From: Corallococcus caeni
Lineage (GTDB): Bacteria; Myxococcota; Myxococcia; Myxococcales; Myxococcaceae
DNA: 64,000 nucleotides
Assembly (NCBI RefSeq): GCF_036245865.1
Contig: NZ_BTTW01000006.1
Span: 496,001 to 560,000 of the forward strand
Reading direction: 5' to 3'
In this document: piece after piece, positions 1 to 7,824 of the stretch
Layout of the letters: the number at the start of each line of letters is the position of its first letter
Numbering within the stretch: position 1 is the first letter of the stretch
Notes under the pieces: generated by a model
Seen by the model: only the letters and a program-made list of their open reading frames with translations
The model's database searches: none
What the model was told of the DNA's origin: nothing
Program-made: the position numbers and the translations under genes

Positions 1-607
1 AGCAGAGCACGTTCAACAGGAGCTGTCGGAGTGGCCAGGTCAAGACCTGGGTGAGCTTGTCCTCATCCCATTGGCTGTCGGTAAAAGTGCGCTTGATTGT
101 CCTCTTGAGGCCGTTGGTGAAGGTCCAGAGCGACGTGATGCTGAGCCGACCCAATTCAGGTTCGAGTTCAGCTACCACGGAGTCATGCCGTGCCTCCATC
201 TCCTGGATGGAGAACAAAAGCTGCACCCGAGCATCAGCTGCGATGCTTGTCTTCTCGCCAAGAAGCGTTGCGAGCTGATCATGGTACAGCTTGGTTTCAC
301 ATGTTCCCTCTGGCCAGACCTCCAACTCGTCAACGCCTAGGGTCACAGTCGCCTTGGATGTGCCTTGAGCCGAGGCCTCGAAGAGTGGCTTGAGGCGGTC
401 ACGGACGCTCGATGAGAGCGGATCCCCCTGGCTGACCGCCATGGATCCCATCGTGTTCAGGCCGGTTGAAACGGGCCACAGGAGTTCGAACAGCGCCCAC
501 GCGAGCCACGTCTTGTTCGTTCCGTTGTGCCCGCTGAAAACCGTAAGCGGCCGGATGTCGAGTTCGGCGTCCGTGATCCGACCGAGCTTGTGAACGGTGA
601 GCTTCAT
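1..607 (-). CDS. AAA-type ATPase, N-terminal part (runs off the window)
   Basis: The reading frame starts at ATG 607-605 on the minus strand and stays open to base 1, so about 202 residues are visible and the C-terminus is missing. The protein opens MKLTVHKLGRITDAELDI and continues with the P-loop FSGHNGTNKT at about residues 23-32. This is the arrangement of AAA_15/AAA_21-type ABC-like ATPases (OLD, RecF-like), in which a short beta strand leads into Walker A near residue 30. The P-loop is unusual: Asn replaces the Gly that normally precedes the Lys (GxNGTNKT rather than GxNGxGKT). An AGGACGAG ribosome-binding site lies just upstream. Walker B and the signature motif would be outside the window. 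Relatives often belong to defence or DNA-repair systems, but nothing here decides that. Confidence 0.75.
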   Translation of the reverse strand, partial: MKLTVHKLGRITDAELDIRPLTVFSGHNGTNKTWLAWALFELLWPVSTGLNTMGSMAVSQGDPLSSSVRDRLKPLFEASAQGTSKATVTLGVDELEVWPEGTCETKLYHDQLATLLGEKTSIAADARVQLLFSIQEMEARHDSVVAELEPELGRLSITSLWTFTNGLKRTIKRTFTDSQWDEDKLTQVLTWPLRQLLLNVLC

Positions 608-668
608 GCGCTCGTCCTATCCCACGAGGAATGGTCCCGCGAGCCTGAATGCGTCCTGGAAAGAAGTC

Positions 669-1169
669 CTACCGGAACTCGTTCACGATGTAGACGCCCG
701 CACGAGGCGAACCGAGCACGGCTGTTCCGGGCTTGGACTCCGGCAGCTTCCGGAGTTGTCCGAGCCCGAGCCTCGCGACCGCGCAGATGGGGACCTGATC
801 TCCTCCATCCAGGGGTTGGGCCGCGTAGTAGCGGATCACGGCCCGCGGTCCGTCCGCCCAGACGCGTCCATAGAGGCGGGCAGGTGCTTCAAGCGGCCCC
901 AGGTTGTCTTCGAGGACGCTTTCGATGGGACCGGCGTACAGGGTGATGGGATAGGCACGGGACTGATTCGCGTCGAGCTGAACCCAGGCGGAGTCCCCCA
1001 CGAACAGCCGCAGGTACTTCATCGCCTTGCGTGCTTCTTCGGGACATTCCTCCGGTCCCGGTGTGCCGTCGGAGCGCAGTGCCACCGTGCCCGTCGCAGT
1101 GCCCGGGCAGCCAGGTGCCGTCATGAGCAGGACCGCGCAGCCCAGGCGCGTGAACGTGCGGGATGCCAT
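669..1169 (-). CDS. Small lipoprotein of a myxobacterial family
   Basis: This is a 166-residue protein. A longer open frame runs upstream without a stop, but the credible start is the ATG at 1169-1167. It is followed by a short basic region, a hydrophobic stretch and the lipobox-like TAPGC (Cys at residue 21), so I read it as an exported lipoprotein. The mature part contains CPEEARKAM, LYGRVWADG and a short conserved-looking stretch ending QVPICAVARLG. This combination resembles a family of small lipoproteins that I associate with myxobacteria and that is often mis-annotated next to Ser/Thr kinases. Function is unknown. The gene faces the same way as the ATPase at 607 but is separated from it by 61 bases. 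Confidence 0.72.
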   Translation of the reverse strand: MASRTFTRLGCAVLLMTAPGCPGTATGTVALRSDGTPGPEECPEEARKAMKYLRLFVGDSAWVQLDANQSRAYPITLYAGPIESVLEDNLGPLEAPARLYGRVWADGPRAVIRYYAAQPLDGGDQVPICAVARLGLGQLRKLPESKPGTAVLGSPRAGVYIVNEFR

Positions 1170-1286
1170 GCCTTGCGCTCTTATCGCGCCAGGAGCGCTG
1201 GATCTAGCTGGACGAACGCCTGCCTCAAGCCGTCCTGAGGGCGGCTGAGGCGGGCTGGAGGCCCCCCTCCGCAGACGAAGTGCCGG

Positions 1287-1311
1287 AACCTGTCCGACAG
1301 TCGGACAGGTT
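1287..1311. repeat. 25-bp palindromic repeat, copy 1
   Basis: Perfect dyad: AACCTGTCCGAC, one central A, then GTCGGACAGGTT. It sits between the lipoprotein start and the end of the DUF1501 gene and is followed by TTGGCG, as in copy 7 at 50575. Other copies are at 24734, 24805, 48609 (degenerate), 50388, 50481 and 50575. Confidence 0.9.
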
Positions 1312-1342
1312 TGGCGAAAGCGGCCCCGGGCCAGGAGGGGCT

Positions 1343-2881
1343 TCAGGCCCGCTTGAAGGCGCTCGCGTCCGGCAGGCCGCTGCCGCCCAGGTCCGCGCCC
1401 ATGGCGGTGAGGACGCCGGAGAAGATGTCCGGCTCGTTGGACGTCACCTTGCCCGGCTGGGGCGCTCCGGTGCGCGCGTCGAAGCCGTAGGTGAGGGTGG
1501 TGTTCGGATCCACGCCTCCCAGCACGGTGTTGCCCTTCACCATGGGGGACAGGAGCAGGAAGCCGTTGTTGAGGTCGTGGCCGGACCCGAACTCCGTGGC
1601 GCCGGAAGGCCGCGGACGCGTGCGGCCGAACTCCGTGGCCACGTAGATGAGCGTGCGGTCCCACATGGACTCGCCGGAGGTCGCGTCGAACGGCTCCGCC
1701 TTGAGCAGCGTGATCAGCGAATCCACCGTGTTCAGGATGCGCGCCCACATGAAGGCCTGGCCGCCCCGGTGGTCGTTGTGGCTGATGTCGAACGCGAGCG
1801 GCGGGTTCGCGATGCCGTTGGGCCCGCCCACCGCGACGTTGAAGTCCGGCCCCAGCGTCACCGACACCGACACCCGGTACTTGAGCAACAGGAACGCCAG
1901 CGCCGCCTGGCCCTGCACGGGGTCCGTGAAGAAGCCGGGGAACACCTCGCGCAGCCGCGCCCCGTCCGGGGAGGACTCCAGCCCGTACTTCGACAACGGA
2001 ATCTGCGGCAGGTCCGGCAGGATGTTGAGCTTCGTGATCAGGTCCAGCGCCTCCAGCTTCGGCTGCTGCACGCCGCGCTGTTCGCTCCAGCGCTTCAGCG
2101 CGGCGCTGTCCTGGAAGGTGCGGCCGAAGATGGACTTCTGATCCAGCGCGTCCCGCGTGCTCCGCGCCAGCGCGAGGACGTCCTTCGACGGCGCCCCGGT
2201 GATGCCGCGCGAGCCGTCCAGCCCCAGGGGCCACAGGGACGGGTTGACCACGGCCTCGCCGAAGCAGGACAGGGGCAGGCTGTCGTCGGTGCCGCGCTCG
2301 GCGTAGCCGCCGGTACCCATGTTGACGTTGGGCAGGGGCATGCCGCTGCCCCACTGGAGCGCGACGGCCTCCTGGAGCGTGCGCCCCCGCCAGGCGCCGT
2401 TGCCCGTGAGCGAGCGCTTCTGCGCGATGCCGTGGTTCACGGACGTGCCCACGGACGTCGCCACCAGCATCTCGTTCGCGTGCTTCTTCACGAACGCCAG
2501 CTGGTCCGTGTCGACCGGGATGTTGATGCTGCCCAGGCGCGAGTTGCTGTACTTCACCGCGCGGAAGGGGCTGCCCGCCACGGCCTGCACCTGCGCGTCC
2601 GGGAAGGTGTTGAGCCCGGCGGCGTTGGCGGACTCGGACTGGCGCACCGCGAGGAAGCTGTCCACGATGGACGCGCCCCCCGCCGCCCCGATGACGATGA
2701 GGAACTTCGGCTTGCCGTCGAGCGCGGCGCGCTGGCGGCCCAGCTTCTCCAGGGACTCGGGCGTCTGGAGCGATTCCCGGCAGCCGGTGAGGAAGGGGGA
2801 GAGGGTGGTGCCCGCGGCGCAGAGCGACAGCGCCCGCAGCATCTCCCGTCGCGACAGCCGGCCAGTGGTCTTGAGGGTCAT
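1343..2881 (-). CDS. DUF1501 family exported protein (Tat signal)
   Basis: 512 residues. The N-terminus SRREMLRALSLCAAG is a twin-arginine-type signal followed by a hydrophobic stretch and a Cys (SPFLTGC) that may be a lipobox. The body has the features of the DUF1501 family (sulfatase/alkaline-phosphatase-like fold): FLIVIGAAGGASIVDSF early on, a GTSVNHG segment, and GRTRPRPSGATEFGSGHDLNNG near the end of the domain (20 residues quoted only in part as motif: FGRTRPRP and GHDLNNG). It is the last gene of a three-gene operon, 12 bases after the lipoprotein at 2894-3553. DUF1501 proteins are commonly paired with exported CxxCH proteins in planctomycetes and myxobacteria, but the substrate is not known. 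Start chosen at the ATG directly before the Tat signal. Confidence 0.85.
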   Translation of the reverse strand: MTLKTTGRLSRREMLRALSLCAAGTTLSPFLTGCRESLQTPESLEKLGRQRAALDGKPKFLIVIGAAGGASIVDSFLAVRQSESANAAGLNTFPDAQVQAVAGSPFRAVKYSNSRLGSINIPVDTDQLAFVKKHANEMLVATSVGTSVNHGIAQKRSLTGNGAWRGRTLQEAVALQWGSGMPLPNVNMGTGGYAERGTDDSLPLSCFGEAVVNPSLWPLGLDGSRGITGAPSKDVLALARSTRDALDQKSIFGRTFQDSAALKRWSEQRGVQQPKLEALDLITKLNILPDLPQIPLSKYGLESSPDGARLREVFPGFFTDPVQGQAALAFLLLKYRVSVSVTLGPDFNVAVGGPNGIANPPLAFDISHNDHRGGQAFMWARILNTVDSLITLLKAEPFDATSGESMWDRTLIYVATEFGRTRPRPSGATEFGSGHDLNNGFLLLSPMVKGNTVLGGVDPNTTLTYGFDARTGAPQPGKVTSNEPDIFSGVLTAMGADLGGSGLPDASAFKRA

Positions 2882-2893
2882 GGGAGGGGTTCC

Positions 2894-3553
2894 TCAGTAG
2901 AAGACGGCTTCGGCGGAAGAGAAGACGGCGAGACACGCGGCCTGCATCCACGCGACGCCCGGCGTGGCCGTGCCCGTGGCCTGCACGTCGGCGGACAGGT
3001 GGACCAGCGTGTCGCGCTCGGCCTGGGTCGGGTCGCGCAGCCACGCGCGGCGCACCAGGGACGTCACCGCCGTGGCCACGGCGGGGCTCGCGGCGTCCGC
3101 CAGCCTGCCGTCCGCGGTGAGGGTCACGTCCTTGAACACCACCGCGGAGGCCGGCGTGCTCACGTCCAGCGCGACGCGCGCGTTGCAGGCGGAGAGCACG
3201 GTGCGCTCCACGGCGATGGGCGTGGTGGCGCCCGTGACGGTGGGCGTCTCGTAGACGCTGTGCTGGTAGGGGTCCACGCCGCCCAGTGCCACGCCGTGCA
3301 CGGTCTGGCAGGGGTACTGGCCCAGCTCGTTGCACACGGAGGTGGAGGGCAGCTCCAGCGCCTGGGCCAGGTCGAGCGACAGCCGCTCGGGGCCCTTGAA
3401 GCGCAGGTTGCCCTTCTGGGACTTCGCGACGCCGCCATCCCATTCAGGCGTCACGCCGGGGTTGGCGCCCGGCCCCAGGTCCACGGCGTTGGGCAGCGTG
3501 TCGGAGCAGCCCGTGAGGAGCAGACAGGTCAGCAGCAGGCGTTCAGGGCGCAC
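2894..3553 (-). CDS. Hypothetical lipoprotein
   Basis: 219 residues with a type II signal peptide: MRPERLLLTCLLLTGCSD, lipobox LTGC, Cys at residue 16. The mature protein has three further spaced cysteines around residues 74-82 and 122 that could form disulfides, and no recognisable catalytic motif. It overlaps the end of the upstream gene (3543-4970) by 11 bases and is followed closely by the DUF1501 gene, so the three are probably translated as one operon and act together in the envelope. I do not recognise the family. Confidence 0.75.
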   Translation of the reverse strand: MRPERLLLTCLLLTGCSDTLPNAVDLGPGANPGVTPEWDGGVAKSQKGNLRFKGPERLSLDLAQALELPSTSVCNELGQYPCQTVHGVALGGVDPYQHSVYETPTVTGATTPIAVERTVLSACNARVALDVSTPASAVVFKDVTLTADGRLADAASPAVATAVTSLVRRAWLRDPTQAERDTLVHLSADVQATGTATPGVAWMQAACLAVFSSAEAVFY

Positions 3554-4970
3554 CGTAGGCCTCCGTGCGGATGAGGTCGTGAAGCATCTTCTGCACGCGG
3601 TACGCGTGCGTGGTGCGGAAGGCCTGCCAGGTGCGGACGAACTCCTCGTTCTCTTCAGGCAAGGGCGCGTGGCCGACGAGCAGCTTCCAGTAGTCGGTGA
3701 CGGTGGAGATGGCGAAGGCGTCGCTGTTGGCGGCCACCCGCGCCCACTCCGTGAGGTTGTTCACGGGCTGGCCCAGGATGACGCCCTGCTCGGGCGTGTT
3801 CTTCAGGGTGGCCACCTCGTTGGGGAACAGCAGCTCCAGGCGGTTGGGGACGTAGCGGTTGGGCAGCCCGCCCAGGCCGTTGTAGTTGCGGTACGGATAC
3901 GACAGCGGATCCAACGTCGCGTGGCACGCGGCGCACTGGGGCGCCTGGACGCCCTTGGCGTCGTAGTCGCGCGGCTCGTTGGGGACGCTGTGCAGGCCCT
4001 CCTGCTTCGCGATGTCCAGGCCCAGGTACGCGCGGTACATCTGCGACGCGGCGTTGCGCGGCAGCGCGGTGAACATGACGAACGAGGTGAGCGTCCACGC
4101 GCTCGTCATGTTGCCGGCGCGGCGCGAGGCCTCCACGAACTGCGAGGAGACGCTGTTGGCGGCGGTGTACGTGGTGGGGTTCGACCCCGAGCGCTTCACG
4201 TAGAAGCCGGCGGTGAGCACGTCGCGCGCGTCGTGGTCGTCCGTCTGCGACCAGGTGAAGAGGGCGTAGTCGTCGTAGTAGTCCGCCAGTGGAATCACGC
4301 CCGCGTCCTCGCCGGACTTGATGGAGCCGACGGGGCGGATCTTCGGGTGGGCGACCTTCCAGAGCTGCCCGTGCTTGCCGCGCCAGAAGTCGGACTGGAG
4401 GCAGCGGTCCAGCTCCTGGTCGATGAAGGCGCGCTGCTTGTCCTCGCTGCCCAGCTCCAGGAAGGTGGCCACCTGGACGTAGGTGGGGGACCGGCCGCAG
4501 AAGTCGCTGAGCATGCGGCGGTACACGAAGCGCGGGTCGTACTGGCAGACCTTGAACTGGGGGTTCTCCCCGCCGCCGCAGACGCCGCTGGGCGGGACGC
4601 TGGTGGCGTCGCCGGGGAGCGAACCCTGCTCGACCTCGAACTGGTTGGGGGCGCCGTCGCCGTCGGTGTCCTCGCTGGCGATGGCGCGCAGCGCGGCGGG
4701 GAGGGCCGCGGCGAAGTCCGCCTCGGTGAGGGGGCGCGGCTTGCCGGGGGCCAGGTGCGGCTCCAGCGCGGCGCCGTAGCCGTTCCGCTGGGGCGGGGCC
4801 ACGTGGCAGTAGGTGCAGGCGGGCTGGGTGCCCTGGCACGCGGGCGCGGTGGGATATTCCGCGCAGAAGGCGCCAGGGCCGGTGGGCATGGCCACGGCCG
4901 GGGGGGTGAACCCGAGCAGCAGCAGCCCGGGCAGCAGCCATCGGCTCGGGGATGGGGGAGGCAGGGGCAC
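3543..4970 (-). CDS. Exported CxxCH (cytochrome-like) protein with DUF1588/1592-like C-terminal part
   Basis: 475 residues with a Sec signal peptide (hydrophobic core WLLPGLLLLGF, cleavage probably after AVA near residue 27). A CxxCH haem-binding motif, CTYCH, is at residues 52-56. A second, CAACH, lies in the C-terminal third in the context QCAACHATLDP. A segment rich in Asp/Asn/Gly (DTDGDGAPNQFE) looks like a dockerin- or EF-hand-type calcium site near residue 100. The long middle region and the second CxxCH resemble the cytochrome-like domains found beside DUF1501 proteins. It heads the operon 4970-1343. Predicted location is periplasmic or outer surface. Whether haem is really bound is inference. 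Confidence 0.75.
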   Translation of the reverse strand: MPLPPPSPSRWLLPGLLLLGFTPPAVAMPTGPGAFCAEYPTAPACQGTQPACTYCHVAPPQRNGYGAALEPHLAPGKPRPLTEADFAAALPAALRAIASEDTDGDGAPNQFEVEQGSLPGDATSVPPSGVCGGGENPQFKVCQYDPRFVYRRMLSDFCGRSPTYVQVATFLELGSEDKQRAFIDQELDRCLQSDFWRGKHGQLWKVAHPKIRPVGSIKSGEDAGVIPLADYYDDYALFTWSQTDDHDARDVLTAGFYVKRSGSNPTTYTAANSVSSQFVEASRRAGNMTSAWTLTSFVMFTALPRNAASQMYRAYLGLDIAKQEGLHSVPNEPRDYDAKGVQAPQCAACHATLDPLSYPYRNYNGLGGLPNRYVPNRLELLFPNEVATLKNTPEQGVILGQPVNNLTEWARVAANSDAFAISTVTDYWKLLVGHAPLPEENEEFVRTWQAFRTTHAYRVQKMLHDLIRTEAYGAP

Positions 4971-5051
4971 GCGGGCTCCGGGAACGGGTGCTGTACGGAC
5001 ACACCAACCCGGAAAATCAGAAAGGGTTTCGGAGATTCGTGAGCGCCGGGC

Positions 5052-6110
5052 TCACCAGGGCCGCCGCTCGATGAGGTGGCGGGCCTGGGGAGAGGGGGCG
5101 AGGAACGACACCGGCGCACCCGCGACGCGCTCCAGCTCCTCCAGGTGGTGGCGGGCCGCGTCGGTGAGCTGGTCGAAGCGCCGGGCGTCCCAGTTGGTGG
5201 AGGCCAGGTCCCCCGCGAGTACGAGCGCCAGGTCCGTGGGGCCGTTGATGGAGGCGGCCTCGCGCAGCCCCACCCAGTTGAACGTGGGCCCCTCGGAGCG
5301 GCACACCATGACGATGCGCCGCACCCGGCCCGGCGCGATGCCCGTCGCCGCCAGGCAGACGCTCGCCATCGTCCCGGCGCTCTCGATGAGCACGCGGTGT
5401 CGCCGGGCGAAGGCGTCCTCCAGCTCCTCGCGCAAGGGCACCGGGTCCGGCACCCCCAGCCGGAGGAGCACCTCGTAGTGGGGCGCGAGCTGCGCCGTGA
5501 GGGGACGCGTGTCCACGTCGCCATGGAGGCCCGGGATGACGAGGTCCACGAGCCGTTCACCGGTCCGTCCGTAGAGCCCGAGCCGGCTGGCCACCCGCAC
5601 GAGCACCGCCTCGGGCGAAACGCTCGCCGTGTCGACGACGAGCTCCGCCAGCGAGGCCAGCTCATGGACCGCGCGCTCGGCGGGATGCGCCCAGGCCGTC
5701 TCGAAGGTGTCCGGCTCCGCGCAGCGCAAGGCCTGCTCGGGCTCGGGCGCCTCCAGGTGGACGTGTACGACGCGGAGCCCCGGCCTTGCGCGCAGGCCGT
5801 CCAGCTGCGCCTTGCTGCTCACCGCGTCCACGGTGATCAGCCTGGACGTCTTGTTCGCGCGGCTGGACACCGCCGGGCCCAGACAAGGCAGGGCCGCGAG
5901 CACTCCCTCCACCAGCCAGCGCCCACCTGTCTCGCGGTCCCGCGTGACGCTCGAGTCCTGGAGCGACCGCCGGGAGCCGTCCCCGCCGTGCCCCCGCAGG
6001 AGGTCCTTCGAGTGGAGATGCAGCGCGCCGAACCGCCGCGCCAGCCCCTGCGCGAGCGTCGTCTTCCCCGCGCCGATGGGCCCCGACACCACCACCACCG
6101 TGACCGCCAT
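5052..6110 (-). CDS. P-loop (d)NMP kinase-like domain fused to a shortened adenylosuccinate-synthetase-like domain
   Basis: 352 residues from the ATG at 6110, which has GGGAGG at good spacing; an upstream in-frame ATG at 6173 adds 21 residues of doubtful sequence. Residues 1 to about 175 form a nucleotide-kinase-like P-loop domain: VVVVSGPIGAGKTTLAQGLA at the N-terminus, then a ETGGRW motif and a DAVSSKAQLDGLRARPG segment. From about residue 185 (LVDLVIPGLHGD) the sequence follows adenylosuccinate synthetase (PurA), as in known kinase-PurA fusion proteins, and ends in a PurA-like NGPTDLALVLAGDL segment and a C-terminal FLAPSPQARHLIE. The PurA part is only about 170 residues instead of about 420, and the catalytic GDEGKGK loop reads GDVDTR. 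The kinase P-loop is intact. Function unknown. Confidence 0.68.
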   Translation of the reverse strand: MAVTVVVVSGPIGAGKTTLAQGLARRFGALHLHSKDLLRGHGGDGSRRSLQDSSVTRDRETGGRWLVEGVLAALPCLGPAVSSRANKTSRLITVDAVSSKAQLDGLRARPGLRVVHVHLEAPEPEQALRCAEPDTFETAWAHPAERAVHELASLAELVVDTASVSPEAVLVRVASRLGLYGRTGERLVDLVIPGLHGDVDTRPLTAQLAPHYEVLLRLGVPDPVPLREELEDAFARRHRVLIESAGTMASVCLAATGIAPGRVRRIVMVCRSEGPTFNWVGLREAASINGPTDLALVLAGDLASTNWDARRFDQLTDAARHHLEELERVAGAPVSFLAPSPQARHLIERRPW

Positions 6111-6185
6111 GCCTTGTTCCTCCCTCAGGAGGAACACCCTAGAAACCCCGGTGCGGGGCGGACCATCCCCCATTGGAGGGAGGCG

Positions 6186-7043
6186 TCAGCGCTTTTCGGA
6201 GACGCGCACCCAGTCCACTTCCATCGTCTGGGGCCCCGCGCGCAGCAGGTCCGCGGTGGCCTGGGGCACGCCGAAGTACGGCTCCTTCGCGTGGTTGACG
6301 CCCTCCGGATAGCCGCCGCCCACCGCGAAGTTGAGGATGATGAACAGGGGCTTGTCGTAGGCCCACGCGCCGTGGCGCTCCACCTCCTCGCGCGTCGTGG
6401 TCTTCACGCGCTCGCCGTCGATGAACCAGTGGATGGCCTGGGGCGACGTCTCCACGCGGTACTCGTGCCAGTCACTCACCGGGGTGCGTGGGTAGAAGCG
6501 GCCGTTGATGGGCGTGTCGCCGCTGTAGCCCGGCCCATGCAACGCGACGGACACCCAGTCGCCGAAGCCGACGTTCTCCATGATGTCGAGCTCGCCGCAC
6601 GCGGGCCACCCCGTCGCGCGGATGTCGCTGCCCAGCATCCAGAACGCCGGCCACAGGCCCGCGCCCACCGGCAGCTTGATGCGCGCCTCGACGCGGCCGT
6701 GCGTGAACTCCCGCTTGCCCGCGCTCTCCACCCGGCCCGACGTGAACGGATATCCGTTGGCCGTCTGCATCCGCGCCGTGAGCTTCAACGTGCCGCCGCT
6801 CACCGACACGTTGTCCGGCGACGTCGTGTACTGCTGCTGCTCGTTGTTCACGTGCACGTCGGTGGTGAGGGTCCAGTTGCCCGGGTCCACCTGCGTGCCG
6901 TTGAACTCGTCGCTCCACACCTGGACCCAGCCGTCCTCCTGGCGGCCGGCCACCGCCTCCGAGCGCTTCGGCGCACCCGCGCACGCCGTCAGCCCCGCCA
7001 CCAGCGCCCACGCCGCCGCCGTCCTGCCGGTCGTCATCGCCAT
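6186..7043 (-). CDS. GH16 family beta-glucanase (laminarinase-like), lipoprotein
   Basis: 285 residues. The signal peptide ends in the lipobox LTAC (Cys 21), so the enzyme is expected on the cell envelope. One GH16 domain fills residues 38-283: WSDEFNGT near the start, the catalytic GELDIMENVG (E151, D153, E156 of the ExDxxE motif), and the terminal EVDWVRV. GH16 enzymes with this signature cleave beta-1,3 or mixed beta-1,3/1,4 glucans with retention of configuration. Cleaving fungal or algal laminarin would fit a predatory soil bacterium. The gene is a close paralogue of the GH16 domain at 7825-9141; the two flank the S51-like gene. Start codon ATG 7043 has GAGGAACGACG upstream, the same leader pattern as its paralogue. 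Confidence 0.92.
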   Translation of the reverse strand: MAMTTGRTAAAWALVAGLTACAGAPKRSEAVAGRQEDGWVQVWSDEFNGTQVDPGNWTLTTDVHVNNEQQQYTTSPDNVSVSGGTLKLTARMQTANGYPFTSGRVESAGKREFTHGRVEARIKLPVGAGLWPAFWMLGSDIRATGWPACGELDIMENVGFGDWVSVALHGPGYSGDTPINGRFYPRTPVSDWHEYRVETSPQAIHWFIDGERVKTTTREEVERHGAWAYDKPLFIILNFAVGGGYPEGVNHAKEPYFGVPQATADLLRAGPQTMEVDWVRVSEKR

Positions 7044-7067
7044 CGTCGTTCCTCGAAAGAGGGTCCG

Positions 7068-7814
7068 CTACTGGAGCGTCCGCCGGTCCACCGGCGCCTC
7101 GGGAGGCTCGCCCCGGTACGGCGTGGCCGGGGGCAGCAGCAGGGATTCGTGCAGCCGGTCCTCCACGTCCACCGTCACGTCCACCACCGGCTGCCGCACG
7201 GGCTCCACGCTGCCGTCCGCGTGCAGCAGCACGCCGCCGCCCCGGGGGATGCCCAGTCCGCGCGTGGGCAGCCCCATGCGACGGACAGCGAGCTTGAGGC
7301 CCGGCCACTCGGGCGGCTCGTGCACGCCGATGAGGTAGGGCACCAGGCCCAGCGTCGGGAAGGGCTCGCCTTCGACGGGCAGGTCGTCGCACCACGCGCC
7401 CAGGCCCAGGTGCATGGCCCCGGCGGACACGCCCATCAGCACGGCGCCGGCCTGGTGCCGCTCGCGCAGGAGGCCGTCCACGCCGTGCGCCAGGAACGCG
7501 TCCCAGCCCACGCGCGGGTCGCCGCCCGCGAGGAGGATGACGTCGGCCTCCTTCAGCCACGCCAGGTCCGCACCGGAGGGCGCGGCCGGGATGCTCCGGC
7601 ACCGCGTGAGGCCGATGCCCTCCATGGCCGCGACGAAGAGGTCGTAGAACTCCGGCTGGCCGCCGTTGGACGCGCCCAGGTAGGCGGCCTTCACCGGCGG
7701 CACGCGCAGCTCCGCGCCGGTGAGCACGCGCACGTAGTCCAGGAAGGGGCGCCCCTCCACGCGCCAGAACAGCGGGGCGCTGTCAGCCAGGAGGAGGAGG
7801 GGCGGGAGCGTCAT
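7068..7814 (-). CDS. Peptidase S51 / cyanophycinase-like protein (type 1 glutamine-amidotransferase fold)
   Basis: 248 residues, cytoplasmic. The elbow GVSAGAM places the nucleophile at S130, as in dipeptidase E and cyanophycinase (family S51), with the preceding ILLAGGDP (residues 93-100) typical of the same fold. The sequence is about the length of PepE-type enzymes, which cleave Asp-X dipeptides or cyanophycin. It lies between the two GH16 genes on the same strand, 10 bases after the GH16 gene at 7825 ends and 24 bases before the other begins, so co-transcription is likely although a metabolic link to glucans is not obvious. The exact substrate cannot be told from the sequence. Confidence 0.8.
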   Translation of the reverse strand: MTLPPLLLLADSAPLFWRVEGRPFLDYVRVLTGAELRVPPVKAAYLGASNGGQPEFYDLFVAAMEGIGLTRCRSIPAAPSGADLAWLKEADVILLAGGDPRVGWDAFLAHGVDGLLRERHQAGAVLMGVSAGAMHLGLGAWCDDLPVEGEPFPTLGLVPYLIGVHEPPEWPGLKLAVRRMGLPTRGLGIPRGGGVLLHADGSVEPVRQPVVDVTVDVEDRLHESLLLPPATPYRGEPPEAPVDRRTLQ

Positions 7815-7824
7815 GCCGCAAAGC

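Noticed and set aside
669..3443. A 924-codon open frame on the minus strand and several 700-900-codon frames on the plus strand between 1.3 and 9 kb.
   Set aside because: They overlap well-supported genes in other frames and read as Arg/Ala/Gly/Pro-rich strings, the usual effect of high-GC DNA. Only the last 166 codons of the first one (669-1169) look like a protein.
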